The notes below the pieces were generated by a model that worked only from the letters and a program-made list of their open reading frames with translations, did not search any database and had not been told where the DNA came from. This document shows, one piece after another, positions 28,014 to 37,196 of a stretch of DNA of 64,000 bases (position 1 is the first letter of the stretch; every line of letters begins with the position of its first letter). Both the position numbers and the translations under genes were made by a program. Source of the stretch: Moraxella lacunata (GTDB lineage: Bacteria; Pseudomonadota; Gammaproteobacteria; Pseudomonadales; Moraxellaceae); the NCBI RefSeq assembly GCF_900453205.1, contig NZ_UGQU01000001.1, positions 620,001 through 684,000 of the forward strand, written 5' to 3'.

Positions 28014-28475
28014 TTATTTATTGGATTGAATTATTTTATTTTCTATCCAATTTCCAGGTTTATCCAAAGAAAAATCTATTACATAAGATTGTTTATAAAT
28101 CAATCTTTTGTTTCTGACATCTAACTTATAATTAACTTCATACCAATTTGTATTCATTGCTGAACCAGGAATTTCTGTTATCTTAACCATGCCATTATTT
28201 AGTTTGGTATTAATATAAAATGTCGCCACAGGCTCATAATAAAAATAATAACAAACAGTACCCTTATCGTTTAATAAGTTCACTCTTATAATTGGGTTAT
28301 CAGTCATAAGAACTCCATTATTTAACAATTCTGCACCATTATTACTTAATTTTGTCAGATTTTTTACTGAACATAACTTTTTGTTAGAATATTCTATTGT
28401 ATGCAACTCAATATCTTTGCTTGCATAAGCAAATACTGGCAATATAAACAATCCAAAAGCTACTAAAAATTTCAT
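28014..28475 (-). CDS. Small exported protein, candidate immunity protein
   Basis: 153 residues with a clear Sec signal peptide (MKFLVAFGLFILPVFAYA, cleavage after AYA), hence periplasmic or outer-membrane associated. Two cysteines (KLCSV and TVCYY) could form a disulfide. No family recognised. It is the third small exported gene downstream of the PAAR-GH19 effector on the same strand, the position expected for immunity or accessory proteins. The low GC and rare codons match the effector. Confidence 0.7.
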   Translation of the reverse strand: MKFLVAFGLFILPVFAYASKDIELHTIEYSNKKLCSVKNLTKLSNNGAELLNNGVLMTDNPIIRVNLLNDKGTVCYYFYYEPVATFYINTKLNNGMVKITEIPGSAMNTNWYEVNYKLDVRNKRLIYKQSYVIDFSLDKPGNWIENKIIQSNK

Positions 28476-28500
28476 AACAACTCACCAATAAGAAAAACCT

Positions 28501-28854
28501 CTAATGATAATTGATTAAAAATATGGTTCTTTCTTCCATTGCATCCATTCTACACTGAATAGTCTCAAAAATCCCTTCTCTACCATAAAGGCTTTGGTTA
28601 TGAAATTCTGCACACTCAGCTTCCATTTTGCGAAGCCATACTCTTTGAGATTTTCTTAAAGCCATTTTCTTTGCAATAGGCAATTTTCTGAGTGTTTGTT
28701 GATACACTTGGTTTAAATTTGTCTTTTGCTCTTTTTCATCATTCATATAACATTCCAAAATATCATTCCAAACAACACTGTTTGGGTTGCAAGCGAAAGC
28801 GTTGATGGTCAGAAATAGTAATGTTAAACAACAATATTTGTTTATGTAAGTCAT
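28501..28854 (-). CDS. LprI/DUF1311-family exported protein (lysozyme-inhibitor type)
   Basis: 117 residues from MTYINKYCC, with a signal peptide ending NAFA and mature N-terminus CNPNSVVW. The DUF1311 pattern is clear: ECYMNDEKEQ, LNQVYQQTL, then RKSQRVWLRKMEAECAE and CRMDAMEERTIFL. LprI proteins of mycobacteria inhibit lysozyme, a wall hydrolase, so this is the best immunity candidate against the GH19 effector two genes upstream. It starts 1 base after the preceding stop; a start ten codons earlier would overlap that gene. Confidence 0.8.
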   Translation of the reverse strand: MTYINKYCCLTLLFLTINAFACNPNSVVWNDILECYMNDEKEQKTNLNQVYQQTLRKLPIAKKMALRKSQRVWLRKMEAECAEFHNQSLYGREGIFETIQCRMDAMEERTIFLINYH

Positions 28855-28855
28855 A

Positions 28856-29257
28856 CTATCTAATTTCAAGAATACATTTCGCATTCAAATCTCTCAAATC
28901 AAAATTAGCCTCAATCAATTCAAGCCATTTTCGTTTCTTTAAGTAAAAAAAATCACTAATATCATTTCCTTGCTTTTTAAACTTTATCCTTTCTCTCCTA
29001 TGCCAAAACCCACCAACCCTATACTCAATTTCAAACAACGGATAGTAGTCATCAATCTGTTGCCACTTCATATTTTCCATCAAATAATAGTTATTTAGAC
29101 CAAATGGGCTGTAATACATTTTATTTGCATTTAAATCCAATGCTATATCAATACCATCATTATTGGAGAAACAAAAGAAAATATTCTCTTGCACATTAGC
29201 AACTACAGAGTGATTAAACAATATTAAACATAAAACAAAACATTTAATAAATTTCAT
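28856..29257 (-). CDS. Small exported protein directly after the effector, candidate immunity protein
   Basis: 133 residues from MKFIKCFVLCLILFNHSVVA, a signal peptide. The mature part is rich in aromatic and basic residues (FFYLKKRKWLELIE) with no recognised domain. The ATG lies 1 base after the effector stop, so the two are translationally coupled, which strongly suggests a cognate partner. A longer in-frame version would run back into the effector gene and is not supported. Confidence 0.72.
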   Translation of the reverse strand: MKFIKCFVLCLILFNHSVVANVQENIFFCFSNNDGIDIALDLNANKMYYSPFGLNNYYLMENMKWQQIDDYYPLFEIEYRVGGFWHRRERIKFKKQGNDISDFFYLKKRKWLELIEANFDLRDLNAKCILEIR

Positions 29258-29258
29258 T

Positions 29259-30500
29259 TTAAACCCTTGTTTTAGCAAAAGCAACTGCCTGAGAAAAAGT
29301 ATATCCATATCTTTTTTTGTTAAAACTTTTATTTTTGGATAATTCCAAAAACCTAGAATAACCACTTCTCATATCCGAAATAGATTTTTTACAACCCAAC
29401 TTATTTAGATTTGGGTCATGCCAAAGCCCCCAACCAAAACACTCGGCAACCATATCATCATATACCACGCTATTTACAAAATCAAATGTTCTCAATTTAT
29501 CTCTTATCTCATCATTAATGTTTTTGCAATTATCTACACGCAATGAATCAAACGCTCTCATTAGATAAGAAAGTCTATTTTGATTACCTCCATGCTTGTC
29601 ATTATTATAGTGATTAAACCCACCATTAATTATAGCAGTAATAGCAATTAAATCATTTTTATCAGCCAACATATTTAAGTCATACGCCTTGAATTGAGTC
29701 CAAAACCAACCCGCTGAATCCGTTGCGTACATTGGGGTTGCTATTTTTTTTCTGTTTTCATTAGTAAAATCTAATCCCTTGTATTTTCCATACTCCATAT
29801 ATGGTTCTGGAAATGTTATCTGTATAAGACCACGACCCTTATAACCTCTGTAACTACTTTTTTCTTTTTCGTCAGAAATTCCCTGCTCCTCTAGCAGAGC
29901 CAATTCGCCACTCTCCAAAAATATTTGTGCCAAAAAGTGCGATTTTCTTAAGCAAGTATTAATATTGTAGTCCCGAAAAACTTTATTAAGCAAAGGAACA
30001 AATTGCTCCAAATGTTTTCTTGGGATAACAGAAATTTTTTTCAAGTTATCCAAACTAATCTCCTTATTACAATAACAATCCGAATCCTCTTGCAAACCAC
30101 TTGCACTATATGCACCCTTTGGCACAAAATCATTTTGAATTGGAGTACTTATTTGTTTCTTTAATTTTGATACATATTCAACATATTCCACTATCTTGTT
30201 ATCATCAATAATCTCTTTAAAACTTGTCTGTGAATGCACAAGTTTTGGTGGTGGATTACATTTGCATAGACACAAATCATCATTTAAGGCAGGCATTGCC
30301 CCACCCAAAGAAAAAGATAATCTTGGACCTGTTGGTACAATTTTGCCCATTGATTGACAAGCAGGACACCAGACATCATCGCCGATACAGCTTTGCTTTT
30401 TGCCATCTACATCAAAGACAATGGGATTGGTGGTTGTTTGGACGATACCACCTGCTGTGGTTGTATCATTTTCCAATATATAATAGCGAGTTAAGGGCAT
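29259..30500 (-). CDS. PAAR-GH19 effector (putative type VI secreted peptidoglycan hydrolase)
   Basis: 413 residues in two parts. Residues 1-90 resemble a PAAR spike-tip domain (GGIVQTTTNPIVFDVDG, then SCIGDDVWCPACQSMGKIVP). Residues 160-400 resemble glycoside hydrolase family 19 (chitinase/lysozyme-like): SHFLAQIFLESGEL with probable catalytic Glu196, YKGRGLIQIT (220-229) and INGGFNHY (291-298). Such fusions are loaded on the type VI secretion spike and cut peptidoglycan of rivals. No signal peptide. No type VI core gene is in the window, so the delivery apparatus must lie elsewhere or be absent. It follows nuoB by 66 bases and is AT-richer than the nuo genes, suggesting transfer. Confidence 0.8.
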   Translation of the reverse strand: MPLTRYYILENDTTTAGGIVQTTTNPIVFDVDGKKQSCIGDDVWCPACQSMGKIVPTGPRLSFSLGGAMPALNDDLCLCKCNPPPKLVHSQTSFKEIIDDNKIVEYVEYVSKLKKQISTPIQNDFVPKGAYSASGLQEDSDCYCNKEISLDNLKKISVIPRKHLEQFVPLLNKVFRDYNINTCLRKSHFLAQIFLESGELALLEEQGISDEKEKSSYRGYKGRGLIQITFPEPYMEYGKYKGLDFTNENRKKIATPMYATDSAGWFWTQFKAYDLNMLADKNDLIAITAIINGGFNHYNNDKHGGNQNRLSYLMRAFDSLRVDNCKNINDEIRDKLRTFDFVNSVVYDDMVAECFGWGLWHDPNLNKLGCKKSISDMRSGYSRFLELSKNKSFNKKRYGYTFSQAVAFAKTRV

Positions 30501-30566
30501 AGACTATCTCTCAAATATACAACACAAATATTCGCAAAACTAATTTTAAACAAATACAAGACCCAA

Positions 30567-31235
30567 TCACTCCACATTATCAGGACTTCTTAAATTTTTC
30601 ACCGCAATCCTTTCCGCATTTTTTCTATCCCGTTCTGGGGTCATAATCGGCTGATAAATGTTTTGGTCAAGATGAATGCCAAGCGGACGGCGTTCCTCTT
30701 GGATTGAGTTTTGTAGGAGCATTAACGCCTGAATGAGTGCCTCGGGGCGTGGCGGACAACCAGGGATATACACGTCCACAGGCAGGATTTTGTCCACGCC
30801 CTGCACCACCGAATAAATATCATACATACCGCCCGAGTTGGCACACGCCCCCATAGAGATGACCCATTTGGGTTCTAGCATTTGCTCGTACAGTCTGAGT
30901 ATGACAGGTGCCATTTTGACAAAACACGTCCCCGCCACAATCATCACGTCCGCTTGACGGGGGGAAGCTCGGATAACCTCCGCCCCAAAGCGTGATAAAT
31001 CATGTACGCCTGTCAAGGTCGTGGCGTATTCCACATAGCAACAGCTTGTGCCGAAGTTAAACGGCCACAGCGAATTTTTTCGCCCCCAGTTGGCAAGGTT
31101 GTGCGTCAAATCCGACAATTTGCCCATAAAGACGTTTTTATCAATCTCGGCTTGGGTGATGTCGTCCACCACTTGACGAGTGGTGTGGGGATATTGGTTT
31201 GCCGTGTCGTTTGGGCGGGTTAGGGTGTATTTCAT
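30567..31235 (-). CDS. nuoB: NADH-quinone oxidoreductase subunit B
   Basis: Carries the terminal [4Fe-4S] cluster N2 that reduces quinone. 222 residues from the ATG at 31235. Ligand motifs are [21 protein letters not shown] and [10 protein letters not shown]. It is separated from nuoA by two accessory genes (1.1 kb) and from nuoCD by the effector island, an unusual arrangement for subunits that are normally adjacent. Confidence 0.96.
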   Translation of the reverse strand: MKYTLTRPNDTANQYPHTTRQVVDDITQAEIDKNVFMGKLSDLTHNLANWGRKNSLWPFNFGTSCCYVEYATTLTGVHDLSRFGAEVIRASPRQADVMIVAGTCFVKMAPVILRLYEQMLEPKWVISMGACANSGGMYDIYSVVQGVDKILPVDVYIPGCPPRPEALIQALMLLQNSIQEERRPLGIHLDQNIYQPIMTPERDRKNAERIAVKNLRSPDNVE

Positions 31236-31307
31236 AATCAATCTTAATTTGCTGGTTTTTTAAACTGGCGGTTTAGGGGATTGGATTTTACAAATTCAAA
31301 TTTTAAA

Positions 31308-31796
31308 TTAACTTTCCCAACTTACTTCATTAAAATTGCCGTCCAAATAAAATTTAACCGCTAAAATTTGGTCGGATTGTTCTGGGTCAATCATATAATC
31401 CATTACAATTTGACAATGTTCGCCATACCAACTGCTCACAGATTGTAATTTTAATAATTGAACAAAATTTTCATTGGTTAAATTATCATTGTCAATCAAT
31501 GCTGTTAATGCTGGCAAATCATATTCATCAATCTCATCAATATGATAATTAACAAAATAATCATCGCCATTTAAATAATTAACAAGTTCAATGACGGCTT
31601 TTTGATGAAGTTTTTCAATATTTTGAAAATGCTTGGCGGATTTGTCCAAAAATTCTGCTGTGGGTTTGGTATTTTCATCATCTACCCACAATAAAATTTC
31701 AATCGGATTTTCATTGATTTGGGGAATGTTGATTGCATTTTCCCAAACACACAAATCATCAAAATTCAATTCGCCAAAATAGGAATGGGTTGTCAT
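31308..31796 (-). CDS. DUF2004-like acidic protein
   Basis: 162 residues, acidic, no signal peptide. The opening YFGELNFDDL, the middle (FLDKSAKHFQNIEKLHQKAV) and the ending VKFYLDGNFNEVSWES resemble DUF2004 proteins, which often occur as lone immunity-like genes. Function unknown. AAGGAAA lies 8 bases before the ATG. It sits between nuoA and nuoB, and its AT-rich codon use differs from the nuo genes. Confidence 0.65.
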   Translation of the reverse strand: MTTHSYFGELNFDDLCVWENAINIPQINENPIEILLWVDDENTKPTAEFLDKSAKHFQNIEKLHQKAVIELVNYLNGDDYFVNYHIDEIDEYDLPALTALIDNDNLTNENFVQLLKLQSVSSWYGEHCQIVMDYMIDPEQSDQILAVKFYLDGNFNEVSWES

Positions 31797-31858
31797 TTTA
31801 AATTTCCTTAAAAGAAGGAAGTTTAATGGTTAATCAAACTTCTCATATTTATTTTCAG

Positions 31859-32323
31859 TCATTGATTTTTTGCCAAAGCAATGATTTTGTTTTGGTAAAC
31901 CCCTTTGGTTTTTGAGCCGTCTTGAATTTTAAAACACGCTCGCTCACCTACTTGAATTTGTGGAATGCCTTTAGGAAAATCATATATCTTTTTCTCACCT
32001 GCAATATCAAGCGTAATATTTGTCCCCTCGCCTCCACCACCAACTCTTGTTGGAGTTACATTTTTGGGATTATAATTGTGATAATGCAATACTTGTCCAC
32101 ATACCACACTGATTTTAAGGTTATCCATTTGTTCATTTTTTAATTGTTGATGCCCAACCGTACAAGTTGCCATACCAAAAACCACAAGCAAAATTGGACT
32201 GCGATACAATAACTTTTTAGACCAATGAACTGTTGGATTGTTGGATTGTTGTGCCAAAATGGACATTATGACAACCAAAACAATGCCAAAAACCACCAAT
32301 AAAATACCAATCAGTTTTATCAT
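31859..32323 (-). CDS. Small membrane protein of unknown function
   Basis: 154 residues: two N-terminal hydrophobic segments (about 3-24 and 40-60) and a soluble C-terminal domain of about 90 residues with VVCGQVLHYHNYNPKNV and GERACFKIQDGSKTKG. Not recognised. It lies between nuoA (17-base gap) and the DUF2004-like gene and would be carried on the nuo transcript. Confidence 0.65.
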   Translation of the reverse strand: MIKLIGILLVVFGIVLVVIMSILAQQSNNPTVHWSKKLLYRSPILLVVFGMATCTVGHQQLKNEQMDNLKISVVCGQVLHYHNYNPKNVTPTRVGGGGEGTNITLDIAGEKKIYDFPKGIPQIQVGERACFKIQDGSKTKGVYQNKIIALAKNQ

Positions 32324-32340
32324 AGTTTATGGATGATACA

Positions 32341-32946
32341 TCAATCAAACTTCTGCGTGGTAACTCGTCCTGTGTCATTGATATGGTCAATATTTGCCAT
32401 ATCTTGTTTGTCCTTTTCAAGTACTGCTTGCAAGTCTTTACGCCCTGCAAAAATCCGCCCAGACGACTGAGCTGGCACTTTGCCTGTGGGGTCGGTATGC
32501 AGGTCATCAATGCTAGTAAAGGCGGTAATACTCGCCAAATCAAAATCGGCAGGACGAGACAGAATACGGGGTTTTTTGCCTCGTTTGTCGGCAGGCGACC
32601 AGTTCATCGCCCCAAGTTTCATCTCATAGACAAGCCCAACAAACAAAATGGCGATAAAGACAAAGGCGGTCGCAAACCCCACCCAACCCACTTCTCGCAC
32701 GCTCACCGAATAGGCGTACAAATACAAGGCTTCTAAGTCAAAAATCACAAAGAAAATCGCCACAAGGTAGAATTTGGCAGACAAGCGAATGCGAGCAGAA
32801 CCTGCTGGTAGCACGCCTGCTTCAAAGTTTTCTTGTTTTTGAGAACTGCTTGAGTGCCCACCAAGCAAACGTGGCACGACAAGCATAAAGACGACAAGCC
32901 CTAGACTGGCAAGTAGATAGACAATGGCTGACCATTCGGCTGGCAT
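32341..32946 (-). CDS. nuoA: NADH-quinone oxidoreductase subunit A
   Basis: Three-helix membrane subunit at the quinone site. 201 residues. The conserved core FEAGVLPAGSARIRLSAKFY and FVIFDLEALYLYAY is intact. The C-terminal 70 residues are a hydrophilic extension beyond the E. coli length, as also seen in Acinetobacter. It is the first gene of the dispersed nuo set, with a candidate promoter and operator upstream. Confidence 0.94.
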   Translation of the reverse strand: MPAEWSAIVYLLASLGLVVFMLVVPRLLGGHSSSSQKQENFEAGVLPAGSARIRLSAKFYLVAIFFVIFDLEALYLYAYSVSVREVGWVGFATAFVFIAILFVGLVYEMKLGAMNWSPADKRGKKPRILSRPADFDLASITAFTSIDDLHTDPTGKVPAQSSGRIFAGRKDLQAVLEKDKQDMANIDHINDTGRVTTQKFD

Positions 32947-32976
32947 AAATCACCCCATGTGATTTTATGAAAGTAG

Positions 32977-33025
32977 ATTATAATAAAGTATCCGCTAATC
33001 CTAACAGATTAGCCTTACAATTATA
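32977..33025 (-). promoter_or_regulatory. nuoA upstream region: two -10 boxes around an inverted repeat
   Basis: Two minus-strand TATAAT boxes (33025-33020 and 32982-32977) flank a perfect 7-bp inverted repeat, GCTAATC (32994-33000) and GATTAGC (33007-33013) with a 6-base gap. -35 boxes are weak. The inverted repeat between two possible start sites could be an operator or leader hairpin for the nuo genes. Confidence 0.45.
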
Positions 33026-33094
33026 GCATATTTTGTAAAATTATTTAAATAAAAAATAACCACGTCAGTCATTGGATAAATTTGGCATTTTCAC

Positions 33095-33125
33095 AAAAAA
33101 CACCGCCAACATGACGATGTTTTTT
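33095..33125 (-). terminator. Intrinsic terminator of purL
   Basis: On the minus strand AAAAAACATCG pairs with CGGTGTTTTTT (one G-U) around a 9-base loop, with the T run at the end; 12 bases after the purL stop. Confidence 0.75.
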
Positions 33126-33136
33126 GGCTTGGGTTG

Positions 33137-36100
33137 TTATCGCAAAAACGCACGGGCATTACGGAACAGTCGCATCCATGCCCCGTCTTTGTCCCACTCG
33201 TTCGGTTTCCATGAGTGATTGACCGCACGTAGTGTCCGCTCTGGATGTGGCATCATGAGTGTTACTCGCCCATCATTACTACAAATGCCTGTAATGCCTT
33301 GGGGTGAGCCGTTAGGGTTTAGGGGATAATGCTCGGTGGGTCGCCCTTGACTGTCTACATAGCGTAAGGCAATCTGACCGCTATTTTCTAACTCAAAAAT
33401 CGCCTTGTCATCAAGGTTGGCAAAGCCTTCGCCATGTGCCACTGCAATCGGCAAAATACTGTCTTGCATACCCTTTAACAGCACTGATTTGGTACGCTCT
33501 ACACGCACATTGACGGTGCGAGCCTCAAAACGTGCTGATACGTTGGTGCTAAATCGTGGGAAATGCTCCGCCCCAACCATCAAGCCTTTGAGCTGACTCA
33601 TCATCTGACAGCCGTTGCACACGCCCAAAGCAAAGGTTTCAGGACGATGGAAAAATCTGGCGAACATCATGGACAACTCTTCGTGGTGTAACACACTATT
33701 TGCCCAACCCGAGCCTGCCCCTAACACGTCGCCATAACTAAATCCGCCACAGGCTACTAGCCCATCAACATCACGCAGATTGACACGTCCACTCATAAGG
33801 TCGCTCATGTGCACATCAAGTGCGTCAAAGCCTGCCAGTTTAAAGCCTGCCGCCATCTCCAAATGCCCATTTACGCCCTGTTCACGCAAGATGGCAACTT
33901 TAGGTTGGCTGGTGCGAGCATTGACATACGGAGCTTCTACGGCTTGATTTAGGTCGTAATTTGCCTGTGCAATTAAGCCTTGATGGTCAATGTCATTGAT
34001 AAGTGCAAACTCTTGGTCAGCACAAATAGGGTTATCACGCAAGCGAGCGATGGCATGACTCACTTTTGTCCATGTTGCCTGCAGTTCACTTCGCATGAAT
34101 TCCAAGTCATCTGTTGGCATCTGGATACTTAAAATATCTTGGTCAGCACCACCTGCTGGGGTTTCAAAGACTTGACCGATGTCTGTGAGCATATCTGCCA
34201 CGCCCATTTTTTCGGCTAAATCTTCAAATTCTAGTGTATGTTCGGGCAAGACTTGTACCACCGCCCCCAATTCTTCGGCAAATAATTCACCTAAGGTATT
34301 AGCACTTTCTAATGATAAGTTAATTGCCACACGAGCGGTAAACTGCATCTCCGCCACTGTTGCAATCAAACCACCATCAGAGATATCATGATAAGCATTG
34401 ATAAGCCCTTGATGATTGGCACTTTGGATAAAATCAAAAAAGCGTCTTAAATCATCAGCATTATCCACATCAGGACAATCATCGCCAAGCTGACCCAGTG
34501 TTTGGGCAAGGATAGAGCCACCTAGACGGAATTTACCTTTTGACAAGTCAAGGCGATACAGACGACTATCAATATTGATAAGCTCAGGCGTTAATGTCTT
34601 ATTGACGTCTTGAACAGGGGCAAAGCCTGTGATGACGAGACTCATGGGCGACACCACCGCCTTGTCCACACCATTATCTTGCCAACCGGCACGCATGGAT
34701 AAGCTATCCTTACCCACAGGAATGGCAATGCCTAAGGCAGGACATAACTCTTCACCCACCGCATGAACGGCATCATACAACGCCACATCTTCTCTGTCCT
34801 CACCACACGCCGCCATCCAGTTGGCAGATAGTGTAATGTCTGATATCTTGGCGATATTGGCACTGGCTAAGTTGGTAACCGCCTCGCCCACCGCTAGGCG
34901 TGCTGACGCTTTGGGGCTGATGAGTGCCACAGGCGTACGCTCGCCCATCGCCATCGCTTCGCCCGTATCGGCAAGCAGTCCTGTCATCGTCACCGCACAG
35001 TCCGCCACAGGCACTTGATAACGCCCCACATACTGCTCACGCACCACCATGCCCGTGATAGAACGGTCGCCGATACTAATCAAAAATGATTTGCTTGCCA
35101 CGGTCGGATGTCTTAGCACATCTCGAACAGCACTGGCAATGTCTAGCTCATCGACATTTAGGGTTGTTAGCTGAACATTTTGGCGACGTACCGAACGCTT
35201 CATCTTGGGCGTACCACCCAGTAGCACTTGCATGGGCATGTCCACGGGTTGCTCTGGCAGTAGCTCGTCATTGACTTTAAGCTGACGTACATCGGTTGCC
35301 ACGCCCAGTATGGCAAAAGGACAGCGCTCACGCTCACAAATTTGAGTAAATAACTCCTCGTCCTTAGGGTCAATGGCAAGCACATAGCGTTCTTGGGCTT
35401 CATTTGACCAAATTGCCATAGGCGACATGCCACGCTCTAACGATGGCACTTTTCTAAGCTCTAACACCGCCCCAAGCTCATGGTCATCCACCAGCTCTGG
35501 CATGGCGTTAGACAACCCGCCTGCCCCCACATCATGAATGGAGACAATGGGGTTATGCTCCGCCCCCATCGCCCAGCAGGTATCAATCACCTCTTGGCAA
35601 CGGCGTTCCATCTCGGCATTATCACGCTGTACACTGGCAAAGTCTAGCCCTTCATCTAGGCTACCACTGTCCACTGAGCTTGCCGCCCCACCGCCCAGAC
35701 CGATTTGCATGGCAGGGCCCCCAAGCACAATGAGCAAATCACCTTGCTTGATGGCATTTTTTTGCACCAAATCACGTTTGATGTTTCCATAACCACCGGC
35801 AATCATGATCGGCTTATGATAACCACGCATTTGACTGCCGTCCTGCATGGCACTGGTATCAAGCTGAAAACTTCTAAAATACCCCGTCAAGTTAGGGCGA
35901 CCAAACTCATTACTAAACGCCGCACTGCCTAGCGGAGCGTGAGTCATGATTTCTAGGGCAGATGCCATGCGTTCTGGCTTGCCGTATGCTTTGGTCTGAG
36001 TCTCCCATTTTTCGGGCATCTCTGGCAAGTGCAAATGCGACACGCTAAATCCCGCCAAACCTGCTTTTGGCTTACCGCCACGCCCTGTCGCCCCTTCGTC

Positions 36101-37057
36101 TCGTATCTCACCACCCGAGCCTGTCGCCGCCCCTGCATAGGGAGCAATGGCGGTTGGGTGATTGTGCGTTTCTACTTTCATCAAGATATCAACAGGCTCT
36201 TCATGAAAGCCGTATTCATGCACGCCATCGCTATTTTTATTGACATAAAACCGCTCAGCAGTAAAACCCTCCATGACCGCCGCATTGTCTTTATAAGCAG
36301 ACAAAATCCCCTCAGGCGATGATTCATGGGTGTTTTTAATCATTTTAAATAATGATTTGTCTTGTTTTTTACCATCAATTGTCCATTCGGCATTAAAAAT
36401 CTTATGACGGCAATGCTCACTGTTGGCTTGGGCGAACATCATCAGCTCCACATCAGTGGGGTTACGAGCTAAGATGTTAAAATGCTTGACCAAATAATCC
36501 ATGTCCTCATCAGACAGGGCAAAGCCAAATTCACGATTTGCCTGCACCAATGCCGAACGCCCCTTACCCATGACATCAATGCGGTTTAGGCTTGCTGGGG
36601 TCTCATCACGAAATAGCACCTTCACCGCCGACAAATCATAGCTTAGGCTTTGGGTCATGCGGTCATGTAATACTTGCTCGGCAACACTTGGCAATTTAGA
36701 TGGCAAATCCTTACCCGCTAAGGTAAATAATATCACTCGCTCCACACGCCCAGTGGCAATCCCACAATTATTAAAAATATCCGTTGCCTTAGACGCCCAC
36801 GGACTAATCGTGCCAAAACGTGGCGATACCACCACTTGTCGCTCGCCTGCTTGGGCGACATCTTCCTCAAACTCTAAGCCGTCATTTAATAAGCTCAACG
36901 CTTTTTGGCGTTCATCAGCCGTCAAATAACTTGGGAATACATAAATCTGCTGTGATTTGATGGCACTGATATTCAAGCGAGCTTTGGTATTTAGCTCTTT
37001 GATGAGTGCGTCTGTTTGAAACTGGGTTAAAAACGGCTTGCCAGCGATGGTCATCAT
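33137..37057 (-). CDS. purL: Phosphoribosylformylglycinamidine synthase
   Basis: Fourth step of purine synthesis: FGAR plus glutamine and ATP to FGAM. The 1306 residues match the large single-chain proteobacterial form. Order: N-terminal PurS-like domain, ATP-binding synthetase domains (VETHNHPTAIAPYAGAATG, GDLLIVLGGPAMQIGLGGG, IHDVGAGGLSNAMPELV), then a C-terminal class I glutaminase with Cys in FALGVCNGCQMM and His/Glu in PHPERTLRAV. The start at 37057 has GGGGA 9 bases upstream. It stands alone, divergent from the fixH-like gene. Confidence 0.96.
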   Translation of the reverse strand: MMTIAGKPFLTQFQTDALIKELNTKARLNISAIKSQQIYVFPSYLTADERQKALSLLNDGLEFEEDVAQAGERQVVVSPRFGTISPWASKATDIFNNCGIATGRVERVILFTLAGKDLPSKLPSVAEQVLHDRMTQSLSYDLSAVKVLFRDETPASLNRIDVMGKGRSALVQANREFGFALSDEDMDYLVKHFNILARNPTDVELMMFAQANSEHCRHKIFNAEWTIDGKKQDKSLFKMIKNTHESSPEGILSAYKDNAAVMEGFTAERFYVNKNSDGVHEYGFHEEPVDILMKVETHNHPTAIAPYAGAATGSGGEIRDEGATGRGGKPKAGLAGFSVSHLHLPEMPEKWETQTKAYGKPERMASALEIMTHAPLGSAAFSNEFGRPNLTGYFRSFQLDTSAMQDGSQMRGYHKPIMIAGGYGNIKRDLVQKNAIKQGDLLIVLGGPAMQIGLGGGAASSVDSGSLDEGLDFASVQRDNAEMERRCQEVIDTCWAMGAEHNPIVSIHDVGAGGLSNAMPELVDDHELGAVLELRKVPSLERGMSPMAIWSNEAQERYVLAIDPKDEELFTQICERERCPFAILGVATDVRQLKVNDELLPEQPVDMPMQVLLGGTPKMKRSVRRQNVQLTTLNVDELDIASAVRDVLRHPTVASKSFLISIGDRSITGMVVREQYVGRYQVPVADCAVTMTGLLADTGEAMAMGERTPVALISPKASARLAVGEAVTNLASANIAKISDITLSANWMAACGEDREDVALYDAVHAVGEELCPALGIAIPVGKDSLSMRAGWQDNGVDKAVVSPMSLVITGFAPVQDVNKTLTPELINIDSRLYRLDLSKGKFRLGGSILAQTLGQLGDDCPDVDNADDLRRFFDFIQSANHQGLINAYHDISDGGLIATVAEMQFTARVAINLSLESANTLGELFAEELGAVVQVLPEHTLEFEDLAEKMGVADMLTDIGQVFETPAGGADQDILSIQMPTDDLEFMRSELQATWTKVSHAIARLRDNPICADQEFALINDIDHQGLIAQANYDLNQAVEAPYVNARTSQPKVAILREQGVNGHLEMAAGFKLAGFDALDVHMSDLMSGRVNLRDVDGLVACGGFSYGDVLGAGSGWANSVLHHEELSMMFARFFHRPETFALGVCNGCQMMSQLKGLMVGAEHFPRFSTNVSARFEARTVNVRVERTKSVLLKGMQDSILPIAVAHGEGFANLDDKAIFELENSGQIALRYVDSQGRPTEHYPLNPNGSPQGITGICSNDGRVTLMMPHPERTLRAVNHSWKPNEWDKDGAWMRLFRNARAFLR

Positions 37058-37196
37058 GGTGATAATTCCCCATTTTTGATTTGGATTGGTTGGATTGGGC
37101 AAAAAAATAAACCCTTATTTTAACAGATTTTCACTTAAATTTCCTTATTTAGCCATCATTTTGGCAAAATTTTCTTGAAAAATTTGGGACATTGAT

